A DNA stretch of 64,000 nt from Acidobacteriota bacterium (lineage in GTDB: Bacteria > Acidobacteriota > Thermoanaerobaculia > UBA5066 > Gp7-AA6), in the NCBI GenBank assembly GCA_027307335.1, contig DAHUXD010000031.1, positions 1-64,000 of the forward strand. The letters run 5' to 3'. This document shows, one piece after another, positions 27,811 through 36,177 of this stretch. Each line of letters begins with the position of its first letter. The stretch's first letter is position 1. The notes beneath the pieces are model-generated. The model was not told the DNA's origin. It was given only the letters and a program-made list of their open reading frames with translations, and did not search any database. Both the position numbers and the translations under genes were made by a program.

Positions 27811-28718
27811 CAGCGCCCCCTCTCCGCGAGAAAACGCGCCGCGTCCTCCTCGCCGGCGCCCTCGGCCTGCAGGCGCAGCAGCTCGACGTACCGGTCGTCG
27901 CCGCACGCGACGTACAGGCGGCCGTCCTCGGCGCGGACCTGCCCCGGAAACGTGTCGTGGGCCGCCAGTCCGGGCACGCGCGTCTTCCAGACGAACGTCC
28001 GCGGGCCGAAGATGTCCGTGAAGGCGCCCGGGTACGGGTGCGTGACCGCGCGGACGAGGTCGTGCACCTCCTTCGCCGGCCGCGTCCAGTCGATGCGGCC
28101 GTCCTCCGGCCGCCTTCGGCCGAAGCGCGATGCCCTCGACTCGTCCTGCGGCACGGGCCTCGCGCGGCCCGCCTTCAACTCCTCGAGACGCCTTCCGAGC
28201 ACACGGACGGCCGCCTCGGTCACGCGTCGCTGCACGTCGATCGCGGCGTCGTCGGGACCGATCGCCACCGCCTCCTGGTCGAGGATCGGCCCCCGGTCCG
28301 CGCGGCCGGTCATCGCGTGGAGCGTGGCGCCGGTGCGCGTCTCGCCCTTCAGGACCGCCCAGTTGACCGGCGCGCGGCCGCGGAATTTCGGCAGCAGCGA
28401 GCCGTGCATGTTCCACGCGCCGAGGCGCGGCAGCGCGAGCATCTCGTCGGGCAGGATCCGCCGGTAGTAGAAGGAGAACAGGAGGTCGGGCCGCGCCGCG
28501 CCCACGCGCGCGATCGCCTGCGGGTCGAGCGGATTCTCCATGAAGACCGGCTCGATGCCGTGGGCGCGGGCGAGCGCGGCGACGCTCGGAAACCACGCCG
28601 CTTCGTCCCCCGCATCCCGATGGGTCGCGACGAGGACGACGTTCTCTCCCTTCGAAAACAGGTGATCGAGGCAGGCGTGCCCGGTGTCGGAGTAGGCGAA
28701 GACGGCGATGCGCGTCAT
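27810..28718 (-). CDS. arnA: UDP-L-Ara4N formyltransferase, ArnA N-terminal-domain type
   Basis: A 302-residue methionyl-tRNA formyltransferase-like protein matching the N-terminal half of ArnA. Catalytic triad is visible: Asn103 and His105 in [20 protein letters not shown], and Asp141 in [16 protein letters not shown] and [16 protein letters not shown] are ArnA-like. It formylates UDP-L-Ara4N with 10-formyltetrahydrofolate. A C-terminal OB-like segment (ATHPYPGAF-type [18 protein letters not shown]) is present. Start ATG 28718 overlaps the arnC stop (ATGA). I checked residues 195-210 for the repeat element found in neighbouring genes and found ordinary family sequence. Confidence 0.93.
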   Translation of the reverse strand: MTRIAVFAYSDTGHACLDHLFSKGENVVLVATHRDAGDEAAWFPSVAALARAHGIEPVFMENPLDPQAIARVGAARPDLLFSFYYRRILPDEMLALPRLGAWNMHGSLLPKFRGRAPVNWAVLKGETRTGATLHAMTGRADRGPILDQEAVAIGPDDAAIDVQRRVTEAAVRVLGRRLEELKAGRARPVPQDESRASRFGRRRPEDGRIDWTRPAKEVHDLVRAVTHPYPGAFTDIFGPRTFVWKTRVPGLAAHDTFPGQVRAEDGRLYVACGDDRYVELLRLQAEGAGEEDAARFLAERGR

Positions 28719-29692
28719 GCGTCCCGCCGTGAGCCGTGAGTCGCGAGTCGCGAGCCGGAGCCCTCCGCGCCCAGGCCGTATACGCGGCGCACGCGGAAGC
28801 GCGGCCGGCCGCGCACCTGCTGATAGATCCGTCCGACGTATTCGCCGACCAGTCCGAGACCGGCCATGGCGATGCCGACCAGCGTGAACAGGATCGCGAA
28901 GAGCGTGAAGACGCCCTCGGCCTCGGCGCCGTGCACCAGCCGGCGCACGAACAGGAAGAGGGCGAAGCCGATCCCGCCGGCGGCGACGGCCATGCCGAAG
29001 AGGCCGAAGACCTGCAGGGGCACGAGCGAGAAACCGGTCATGAGGTCGAAGTTCAGGCGCACGAGCCGGTACAGCGAGTACGCCGACTCGCCGTGGCGGC
29101 GCGGCGCATGGACGACCGGGATCTCGGTCGGCCGACGCGCGAAGCTCTGCGCGAGCGCGGGGATGAAGGTCGAGGACTCGTCGCAGCGGTTGATCTCCTC
29201 GACGACGTCCCGCGAGTACGCGCGGAGCATGCAGCCGAAGTCGGTGATCCGCATCCGCGTGATGGCCACGGTCACGCGGTTGACGATGGCGGAGGCGAGC
29301 CGGCGCGCGAACGCGTCCTGCCGGTTCTGCCGGACGCCGCCGACGACGTCGTAGCCCTCGCGGATCTTCGCGAGGAGCTTCGGGATCTCCTCGGGCGGGT
29401 TCTGCAGGTCGGCGTCGAGCGTGACGACGGCGTCGCCGGTCACGCTCTCGAACGCCGCCAGGATCGCCTGGTGCTGGCCGAAGTTCCGGGCGAGCTCGAG
29501 CACGCGCACGCGATCGGGGCGCTCCGCGGCCGCCCGCTCGAGGATCGCGAGCGAGCCGTCGCGGCTGCCGTCGTCGATGAACACGAGCTCGTACGGCTCG
29601 CCGGTCGCGTCCATCACGGCCGACAGGCGGCGCAGCAGCTCGGGGAGGTTCCCCTCCTCGTTGTAGACCGGGACCACGACCGACGTCCTCAC
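28715..29692 (-). CDS. arnC: Undecaprenyl-phosphate L-Ara4FN transferase
   Basis: A 325-residue GT2 enzyme with two C-terminal membrane helices, start GTG 29692 (GTGA overlap with arnB). Motifs: [55 protein letters not shown] (DxD site, 93-97), [14 protein letters not shown] and [19 protein letters not shown], followed by TM pairs near 230-310. It transfers Ara4FN from UDP to undecaprenyl phosphate at the inner membrane. The last dozen residues (SRLATHGSR) are encoded by a heptamer tract and are not part of the family. ArnC-type GT2 proteins resemble other polyprenyl-phosphate transferases, but the arn context settles it. Confidence 0.9.
   Translation of the reverse strand: MRTSVVVPVYNEEGNLPELLRRLSAVMDATGEPYELVFIDDGSRDGSLAILERAAAERPDRVRVLELARNFGQHQAILAAFESVTGDAVVTLDADLQNPPEEIPKLLAKIREGYDVVGGVRQNRQDAFARRLASAIVNRVTVAITRMRITDFGCMLRAYSRDVVEEINRCDESSTFIPALAQSFARRPTEIPVVHAPRRHGESAYSLYRLVRLNFDLMTGFSLVPLQVFGLFGMAVAAGGIGFALFLFVRRLVHGAEAEGVFTLFAILFTLVGIAMAGLGLVGEYVGRIYQQVRGRPRFRVRRVYGLGAEGSGSRLATHGSRRDA
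28727..28754. repeat. Four tandem heptamers at the 3' end of arnC
   Basis: Two CCGTGAG units followed by two TCGCGAG units. The tract encodes the non-conserved end of ArnC and reaches to within ten bases of the next start codon. It probably arose by slippage and could vary in copy number between strains. Confidence 0.6.
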
Positions 29693-30852
29693 CGCCCGAA
29701 CTCCTCGAGCACCTCGAGGATCGCCGCGACGGCGTCGTCCTGGTCGGCGTCGGTGAGACCCGGGAAGAGCGGCAGCGACACGATCCGCTCGGACACGAAG
29801 TGCGCCTCCGGGAAGTCCTCGGGTTTCCAGCCGAACCGGCCGGCGTAGTAGGAGAACTCGTGCGCCGCCGTGTAGTGCAGGCCGGTGCCGACGTTGCGCC
29901 GCTTCAACTCCTCCATGAACCGGTCGCGCGAGATCGTCAGCCGGTCGACGTCGACGAGCGGCGTGTAGAGGTGCCATGCGTGCCGCGCCGGGTACGGGAC
30001 GCGCGAGGGGAGGATCAGCCCCGCGGTCCCGGCGAACGCGGCGTCGTAGCGGGCGGCGAGGCGCGCGCGCTCGGCGAGGAAACCCTCCAGGCGCCGGAGC
30101 TGGTGAAGCCCGAGCGCCGCCTGGATGTCCATCATGTTGTACTTGAAGCCGGGCACCGCGACGTCGTAGCGGGGGCTTCCCTCCTTCGCGAAGCGCTTCC
30201 ACGCCTCGCGGTCCATGCCGTGGAACTTCAGCAGCGACGCGCGCTCGAAGACCTCGGGGTCCTCGGTCACGATCATGCCGCCCTCGCCCGTCGTGATGTT
30301 CTTGTTGGGGTGGAACGAGAAGACGGACGTCGTCGGGAACGACCCGATGCGCCGTCCCTTGTATTCCGTGCCGACGGCATGCGCGGCGTCCTCGAGCACC
30401 GCGATCCCCCGCGATCCGGCGAGGGCGAGCAGCGGATCGAGGTCCACCGGCTGGCCGACGTAGTGCACCGGGACGATCGCCTTCGTTCGCGGCGTCAGCG
30501 CCGCCTCGACGTTCTCGACGCGCATCTGGAGCGTCGCCGCGTCCACGTCGACGAGCACCGGCACCGCGCCGCAGTGGACGATCGTGTTGAGCGTGGCGAC
30601 GAAGGTCATCGGGGTGGTCACGACCTCGTCGCCGGGCCCCACGCCGAGGGCGAGCAGCGCGGCGTGCAGGCCGGCGGTGGCGGAGGCGACCGGCACCGCG
30701 TGGCGGCCGCCGACGTATTCGAGGAACTCCGCCGCGAACCGCTCGGTCTTCGGACCGGTCGTGATCCAGCCCGATCGGAGCGTGTCGACGACCTCGCGGA
30801 TCTCCTCCTCGCCGAGGCTCGGCCGGGCGAAGGGCAGGAAGGACGAACGCAT
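29689..30852 (-). CDS. arnB: UDP-4-amino-4-deoxy-L-arabinose aminotransferase
   Basis: A 387-residue DegT/DnrJ/EryC1/StrS-type PLP enzyme, close in length and sequence pattern to Escherichia coli ArnB. N-terminal FLPFARPSLGEEE and SGWITTGPKTE, then SATAGLHAALLAL, EDAAHAVGTEYKGR, FSFHPNKNITTGEGG with the Schiff-base Lys184, and KFHGMDREAW, FKYNMMDIQAALGL, GTGLHYTAAHE, SLPLFPGL. It aminates UDP-L-Ara4O using glutamate. Start ATG 30852 fits the family; an in-frame ATG at 30876 would add eight residues. It lies 31 bp behind wzt. Confidence 0.95.
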   Translation of the reverse strand: MRSSFLPFARPSLGEEEIREVVDTLRSGWITTGPKTERFAAEFLEYVGGRHAVPVASATAGLHAALLALGVGPGDEVVTTPMTFVATLNTIVHCGAVPVLVDVDAATLQMRVENVEAALTPRTKAIVPVHYVGQPVDLDPLLALAGSRGIAVLEDAAHAVGTEYKGRRIGSFPTTSVFSFHPNKNITTGEGGMIVTEDPEVFERASLLKFHGMDREAWKRFAKEGSPRYDVAVPGFKYNMMDIQAALGLHQLRRLEGFLAERARLAARYDAAFAGTAGLILPSRVPYPARHAWHLYTPLVDVDRLTISRDRFMEELKRRNVGTGLHYTAAHEFSYYAGRFGWKPEDFPEAHFVSERIVSLPLFPGLTDADQDDAVAAILEVLEEFGR

Positions 30853-30883
30853 GCGGCGCGGAGAGTTTACCTGCATGCCCGCC

Positions 30884-32113
30884 TCACTCCCGCCACGCCA
30901 CGCCGCCCGAGAAGGCCCAGCGCCGCTCGGGACTCCAGACGCCGGCGCCCGGCCGCCGCGGCGCGACCTCGAAGCGCAGGACGTCTCGGCGGTAGTCGTA
31001 CGGCGCGCCGTCGCGCGCGTGCACCGCCGCGTCGAGCGCGTAGAGCCCGGGCGCGAGATCGAGCGCGGGGATCTCGAGCGCGACCCGCGCCTCGCCCGCG
31101 AACCGCTCCGGCCGGAACCCCTCGAGCGCGGTGTTCGTGCCGAAGACGGTGTCGCCCGCGACCGTGGCGATCTCGACGCCGAAGACGAAATCGGCGAGCG
31201 GCTCGCCCGCGCGCGCCACGATCTCGACCGTCGCCGGCGCGCCGGAGGGCACGAGGCCCACCGCCCTGCCGGAGGCGTCGAGCAGACGCACCCGCTCGAT
31301 CGTCGCGACGCCCGAGCCCACGCGCCGGCCGGTTCCCTCGACGCGCGCGCGCCGCTCGCCCTCCTCCGCCGCGACGCGCTCGCGGTAGCGGGCGACCACC
31401 TCGCCCGAGGGCCCGTCGGCCGCGAGGCGTCCGTTGGCGAGCCACAGCGCGCGGCGGCAGCGCTCCGCGACGAGATGGAGGTCGTGGGACACGAACACGA
31501 GCGTCTTGCCCGCCCGCTCGAACTCGGAGAACTTCTCGAGCGCGCGGTGGGCGAAGGCCTCGTCGCCGACCGCGAGGACCTCGTCGACGAGGAGCACGTC
31601 CGGATCGCTGTGCGCCGCGATCGCGAAGCCCAGGCGGACCGCCATGCCGGAGGAGTACGCGCGGAGCGGCGCGTCCAGGAACTCCTCGACCCCGGCGAAG
31701 GCGACGATCGCATCGAAGCGCTCCGCGATCTCCTTCTTCGTCAGGCCGAGGAGGAGGCCCGTGATCTCGATGTTGCCGCGCCCCGAGATCTCCGGGTGGA
31801 AGCCCGCGCCGAGCTCGAGCAGCGCCGCGAGGCGGCCCTCGACGGACACGGTGCCGCGCGTCGGCCGCACGATGCCGGCGAGGAGCTTCAGGAGCGTCGA
31901 CTTGCCCGAGCCGTTCGCGCCGACGACCCCGACCGTCTCCCCCGGCGCGACCGTGAACGAGACGCCGTCGAGCGCGACGACCCCGTTCTCCGCCGCGCGC
32001 CGGCTCCGGCCGCCGAGCAGCACCGACTTGAGCGTGCGGTGGCGCTCGCGCGCCCAGCGGCGATAGGTCTTGCCGGCGTCGCGGACTTCGACCGCCGGAC
32101 GCGGCACGCTCAT
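30884..32113 (-). CDS. wzt: O-polysaccharide ABC exporter ATPase with C-terminal glycan-binding domain
   Basis: A 409-residue Wzt-type protein, start ATG 32113 (ATGA overlap with wzm). The ATPase domain has Walker A GVVGANGSGKSTLLK, signature RAYSSGMAVRLGFA, Walker B DVLLVDEVLAVGDEAF and switch His in VSHDLHLV. From about residue 275 a separate beta-rich domain follows (VRLLDASGRAVGLVPSG.. to FEVAPRRPG), the Wzt C-terminal domain that recognises the modified end of the exported chain. With Wzm it would pump an undecaprenyl-linked polysaccharide across the inner membrane. Confidence 0.93.
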   Translation of the reverse strand: MSVPRPAVEVRDAGKTYRRWARERHRTLKSVLLGGRSRRAAENGVVALDGVSFTVAPGETVGVVGANGSGKSTLLKLLAGIVRPTRGTVSVEGRLAALLELGAGFHPEISGRGNIEITGLLLGLTKKEIAERFDAIVAFAGVEEFLDAPLRAYSSGMAVRLGFAIAAHSDPDVLLVDEVLAVGDEAFAHRALEKFSEFERAGKTLVFVSHDLHLVAERCRRALWLANGRLAADGPSGEVVARYRERVAAEEGERRARVEGTGRRVGSGVATIERVRLLDASGRAVGLVPSGAPATVEIVARAGEPLADFVFGVEIATVAGDTVFGTNTALEGFRPERFAGEARVALEIPALDLAPGLYALDAAVHARDGAPYDYRRDVLRFEVAPRRPGAGVWSPERRWAFSGGVAWRE

Positions 32114-32910
32114 GCCTCCTCCGCGAGCGAGTCGCGCAGGCGTTCGAACACGGCGCCGCCGGCGAGGAGCGCCGCTGCCGTCACGGCGAGCATCGCGATC
32201 CAGTCGGCGGCCGCGACCGGCCGGAAGAAGAACAGCGTGTCGTGGAGCGCCGTGAAGAAGCTCGCGAACGGGTTCGCGCGCAGGAGTCCCCGCCAGCGCT
32301 CCGGGACCGCGTCGGCGGGGTAGAGCACCGGCGTGACGAAGAACGCGAGCGTCAGGAGGTTGCCGACGATGTCGCGCACGTCGCCGAAGTGGACCGCGAG
32401 CGCGGCGCAGGCGAGCGAAGCCCCGAAGAGAGCGAGGCACAGGAGCAGGAGCACGACGGGGAACTCGAGCACGGGCCAGTCCGGCCGGACGCTCCCCCGC
32501 ACCGCCGCCACCGCGATCGCGGCGAAGAGGACGGGGAGGGCGAGGAGGAGGTGCGCGAGGCGCGCCCCGACCGCCGCCGCGGGAAAGACCTCGGGCGCGA
32601 CCGTGGTCTTGCGCAGCAGGGGCCCGTTCGAGCGGAAGCTCTCGACCGCGTCGTTCAGCGCCGCGGACGCGAACCCCCACACGAGGACGCCCCCGAAGAG
32701 GAAGAGCGCGTAGGGCCGGACGTCCGCGCGCGGCGCGAACACGAGCCGGAAGACGGTCGCGTAGACGAGGAGCAGCAGGAGCGGGTTTAAGAGGGACCAG
32801 AGGAACCCGAGCGCGCCGCCCCGGTACCGCGCGGACAGCTCGCGGCGCACGAGCGCGATCACGAGCGCGCGGTGGGTCCACGCGCGGCGAAGCGGGGAGA
32901 GAAGGCTCAC
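32110..32910 (-). CDS. wzm: O-polysaccharide ABC exporter permease
   Basis: A 266-residue ABC-2 type permease with six hydrophobic segments. The typical opening RELSARYRGGALGFLWSLLNPLLLLLVY and the FFVTPVLYPADAVPERWR segment before the last helices identify it as Wzm/RfbD-like. I place the start at GTG 32910; an upstream ATG exists at 32985 but would run into the divergent gene at 32933. Only 22 bp then separate the two divergent start codons. First gene of the wzm-wzt-arn-GT-C transcription unit. Confidence 0.88.
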   Translation of the reverse strand: MSLLSPLRRAWTHRALVIALVRRELSARYRGGALGFLWSLLNPLLLLLVYATVFRLVFAPRADVRPYALFLFGGVLVWGFASAALNDAVESFRSNGPLLRKTTVAPEVFPAAAVGARLAHLLLALPVLFAAIAVAAVRGSVRPDWPVLEFPVVLLLLCLALFGASLACAALAVHFGDVRDIVGNLLTLAFFVTPVLYPADAVPERWRGLLRANPFASFFTALHDTLFFFRPVAAADWIAMLAVTAAALLAGGAVFERLRDSLAEEA

Positions 32911-32932
32911 TTCTGTCCGGTATTCTCGCACC

Positions 32933-33613
32933 GTGCCGCTCGCCGCGCCTGCCGCGCCCGGGGTCTCGTGCCGGGCGCTCCGCAAGGTCTATCCGGGAAC
33001 GGAGCCGGTCGTCGCGCTCGACGGCCTCGATCTCGAGGTCGCGCCCGGCGAGTTCGTCGCGCTCGTCGGCGAATCGGGCAGCGGCAAGTCGACGCTGCTC
33101 CACCTGGTCGGCGGCATCGACCGGCCGACCTCGGGCGCGGTGCGCGTCGCGGGGCGCGAGATCGCGGCGCTCGCCGAGCGCGAGCTCGTCCTCTATCGCC
33201 GTCGCGACGTCGGGATGGTGTTTCAGTTCTTCAACCTGCTGCCGCACCTGACGGTGCAGGACAACGTCGAGCTGCCGCGGCGGCTGGACGCCGGCGAGGA
33301 CGCGGCGGACCGCGCGCGGCGCCTGCTCGAGCGGGTCGGGCTCGCCCGGCGCGCGGGGGCGCACCCGTACGAGCTCTCGGGCGGCGAGATGCAGCGGGTG
33401 GCGATCGCCCGAGCGCTCGTCTCCGGCGCCCGCCTGCTCCTGGCGGACGAGCCGACCGGGAACCTCGACAGCCGCAACGGCGCGGAGGTGCTGCGTCTCT
33501 TAGACGAGGTCCGCCGCGAGGACGGCGTGACGCTCCTCCTCGCGACGCACTCGGCCGCGGCGGCGGCCCGCGCCGACCGCACGGTCCAGGTGAAGGACGG
33601 GCGGATCGCGTGA
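32933..33613 (+). CDS. LolD/AttE-like ABC transporter ATPase
   Basis: A 226-residue ATP-binding protein starting at GTG 32933. Walker A GESGSGKSTLLHLVGG, Q-loop VFQFFNLLPHLTVQDNV, signature YELSGGEMQRVAIARAL, Walker B LLLADEPTGNLDS and the switch His (LLATHSAAA) put it in the LolD/MacB/FtsE group. It works with the duplicated FtsX-type permease encoded immediately downstream (GTGA overlap) and the AttH-like protein. The trio resembles the AttEFGH set known from Agrobacterium; lipoprotein release by true LolCDE is less likely because the partner here is AttH-like. Confidence 0.88.
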   Translation: MPLAAPAAPGVSCRALRKVYPGTEPVVALDGLDLEVAPGEFVALVGESGSGKSTLLHLVGGIDRPTSGAVRVAGREIAALAERELVLYRRRDVGMVFQFFNLLPHLTVQDNVELPRRLDAGEDAADRARRLLERVGLARRAGAHPYELSGGEMQRVAIARALVSGARLLLADEPTGNLDSRNGAEVLRLLDEVRREDGVTLLLATHSAAAAARADRTVQVKDGRIA

Positions 33614-36177
33614 GCGCCTTCGGCCTCGTCTTCCGGGCGCTCGTCGCGGGTCCGGCGCGGCGCCACCCGGCCCGCGCGGTCCTGCCGGCTCTCGGCGTGG
33701 CCGTGGGCGTCGCCGCGGTCGCCGCGATCCACCACGCGAACCGCAGCGTGACGGGCTCGTTCCGCGACGCCGCGACGGCGGTGGCCGGACGGAGCGACTT
33801 CACCGTCACCGGCGTCGCCGGCGTGCCGGTCGAGGCGATGGCGCGGCTCGCCTTCCTGTGGCGCATCGGCTCGTTCGCGCCGGCGGTGACCGGACCGGCG
33901 GTGCTCGGCGACGGCTCGCGCGAGGTGGCACAGATCGTGGGGATCGACTGGGGCGGCGACGGCGCGATCCGCGAGGTCCGCCTCATCGAGCCCTCGGGCC
34001 CGGAGTCCCGCGCCGCGCTCGCCGGTCGGGGCGCCGTGTTCGTGCCGGAGAGCTTCGCGGCGCGCCACCGGCTCCGCCCGGGCGCGACGCTCCCGCTCGT
34101 GATCGGGGGCGAGCGGCGGGCGGTGCGGGTCGGCGGGATCCTCGCGCTGTCCGGCCTCGCTCGCGCCTCCGGCGGCGACCTGCTCCTGACCGACGTCTTC
34201 ACGGCGCAGGACCTCCTCGGCCGGCCCGGCCTCGTCGACCGGATCGACATCGCGCTCGACCCGGGCGTCTCCGCGACGGAGGCGGCGGCGGCGATCCGCC
34301 GCGCGCTGCCGCCCGGGCTCTCGCTCGATCCGCCCGGGAAGACCGCGCAGACGGCGGCGCGCATGGTGCGGGCGTTCCGGTTCAATCTGAACGCGCTCGG
34401 CTCGCTGACGCTCCTCGTCGGGGTCTTCCTCATCGCGAACGCCGTCTCGATCGCCGTCCTGCGGCGGCGGCCCGAGATCGCGGCGCTCCGGGCGATCGGG
34501 ACGTCGCGCGGCGCCATCTTCGCGGCGTTTCTCCTGGAGGGCCTCGCGATCGGCGCGGCCGGCACCCTGCTCGGCGAGCTCCTCGGCCTCGTCATGGCGC
34601 GCGCCGCGCTGCGCGCCGTGGCGGGCACCGTGTCGAGCATCTATCTCCCGACCGCGCGGATCGAGGGTGCGGCCTACGGCGGCCCGATGGCCGCCGCGGC
34701 GGCGATCGGATTGCTGTCCGCGATCGTGGCGACGCTCGTCCCGGCGGTCGAGGCGACGCGCGTCGAGCCCGCGGCCGCGCTCCGCTCGGGCTCGATCGAG
34801 AGCGTCTTCCGCCGCGCCCTGTGGCCGCGAACCGCCGTCGCCGCCGCCCTGCTCGCCGCGGCCTGGATTCTGTCCCAGCGCGGGCCCGTCGACGGCTTTC
34901 CGCTCTTCGGCTTCCTCGCCGTCGGCCTCGTCGTCGGTGCGCTCGCCCTCGCGGGGCCGCTCCTCGTCGTCGCGGGCGCGCGCACGGCGGGACGAGCGCT
35001 CGCCGCGATCTGGCCCGCCGAGGGGCGCCTCGCCGCCGGCTTCTTCGGCGGCGCGCTCGCCCGCAACGGGATCGCGGTCACGGCGCTCGCGATGGCGCTC
35101 GGGATGACGCTCGCGATGATCGTGACGGTCGCGTCGATCCGCGAGACGGTGCGCGTCTGGGTCCAGGCGACGCTCCGCTCGGACCTCTGGATCAAGGCCG
35201 ACGCGGGCGGCCGATCCGGCATCGTCGGCGACCTGCCCGAAGACATCGTGCCGTTCCTCGCGGGCTTCGACGGGGTCGCCGCCGTCGACCCGTTCCGGGC
35301 GCGCGACGTCGTCGATCCCTCCGGCCGTCCGTTCACGCTCGGCTCCGGCGACTTCGAGGTCGTGGCACGGGTGGGCGGGCTCCCCCTCCTCGACGGCGCC
35401 GACCCGCGCCCCGTCGCGCGCGCCGCGAAGGCGGCCGGCGAGGTCCTCGTCTCGGAGCCTTACGCGCGGCGGTACGGCGCCGCACGGGGCGCAAGCGTGA
35501 CCGTGCCGACGCCCCGCGGTCCCCGCGCGTTCCGCGTCGCGGGCGTCTACCGCGACTACTCGAACGATCGCGGCACGGTCGTGATGGACCGGTCGTTGTA
35601 CGTCGCGCTCTTCGGCGACTCGCGGGTGACGAGCGTCGCGGTGCTGGCGAGGCCGGGTGCCGATCCGGAGGCGCTGCGGCGGCGGATCCTCGCCGCGTCC
35701 CAGGGACGCTTCGCGATCTCGATCTCGACGAACCGCGAGCTCCGCCGCGAGGCGCTCGCGATCTTCGACCGGACGTTCGCCGTGACGCGCGCGCTCGAGG
35801 CCATCGCGATCGCCGTGGCGGTCCTCGGCGTGGCGAACGCGCTCACCGCCTCGGCGGTCGAGCGGCGCCGCGCCTTCGGTCTCCTGCGCGCGATGGGAGC
35901 CGAGGGCGGACAGATTCGCCGCGCCACGCTCCTCGAGGCCCTCCTCTCGGGCGTCGTCGGCGCGGCGGCCGCCCTCGCCGCCGGCGCGGCGTTCGCCGCG
36001 CTCCTGCTCGGCGTGATCAACCCGCAGTCGTTCGGCTGGACCGTGTCGCTCGCGATCCCGACCGGCTCGCTCGCCGCTGCGGTCGCGTTCGTGCTCGCCG
36101 CGTCGCTCGCCGCCGGCATCGTGCCCGGCCGGATCGCCGCGTCGGTCGATCCGGCCGCGGCGCTCCAGGAAGAATGA
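33610..36177 (+). CDS. Fused/duplicated FtsX-type ABC permease (AttFG-like)
   Basis: An 855-residue protein, start GTG 33610. It contains two FtsX-like halves: an N-terminal helix and large periplasmic domain, three helices with LRRRPEIAALRAIGTSRGAIF, a central pair of helices, then a second periplasmic domain (about 520-700) and three C-terminal helices with ERRRAFGLLRAMGAEGGQIRR. One polypeptide therefore supplies both permease halves. The two repeated AIG(T/A) segments are the loops that contact the ATPase. Type VII (mechanotransmitting) ABC proteins of this kind act on periplasmic substrates rather than import or export across the membrane. Confidence 0.88.
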   Translation: MSAFGLVFRALVAGPARRHPARAVLPALGVAVGVAAVAAIHHANRSVTGSFRDAATAVAGRSDFTVTGVAGVPVEAMARLAFLWRIGSFAPAVTGPAVLGDGSREVAQIVGIDWGGDGAIREVRLIEPSGPESRAALAGRGAVFVPESFAARHRLRPGATLPLVIGGERRAVRVGGILALSGLARASGGDLLLTDVFTAQDLLGRPGLVDRIDIALDPGVSATEAAAAIRRALPPGLSLDPPGKTAQTAARMVRAFRFNLNALGSLTLLVGVFLIANAVSIAVLRRRPEIAALRAIGTSRGAIFAAFLLEGLAIGAAGTLLGELLGLVMARAALRAVAGTVSSIYLPTARIEGAAYGGPMAAAAAIGLLSAIVATLVPAVEATRVEPAAALRSGSIESVFRRALWPRTAVAAALLAAAWILSQRGPVDGFPLFGFLAVGLVVGALALAGPLLVVAGARTAGRALAAIWPAEGRLAAGFFGGALARNGIAVTALAMALGMTLAMIVTVASIRETVRVWVQATLRSDLWIKADAGGRSGIVGDLPEDIVPFLAGFDGVAAVDPFRARDVVDPSGRPFTLGSGDFEVVARVGGLPLLDGADPRPVARAAKAAGEVLVSEPYARRYGAARGASVTVPTPRGPRAFRVAGVYRDYSNDRGTVVMDRSLYVALFGDSRVTSVAVLARPGADPEALRRRILAASQGRFAISISTNRELRREALAIFDRTFAVTRALEAIAIAVAVLGVANALTASAVERRRAFGLLRAMGAEGGQIRRATLLEALLSGVVGAAAALAAGAAFAALLLGVINPQSFGWTVSLAIPTGSLAAAVAFVLAASLAAGIVPGRIAASVDPAAALQEE

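Noticed and set aside
28090-28160. Possible fourth copy of the ~70-bp repeat in the formyltransferase gene
   Set aside because: Only a short CTTCGGCCGAAG stretch is similar; the encoded residues align with ordinary formyltransferase sequence ([11 protein letters not shown]) and the conserved 22-base end is missing.
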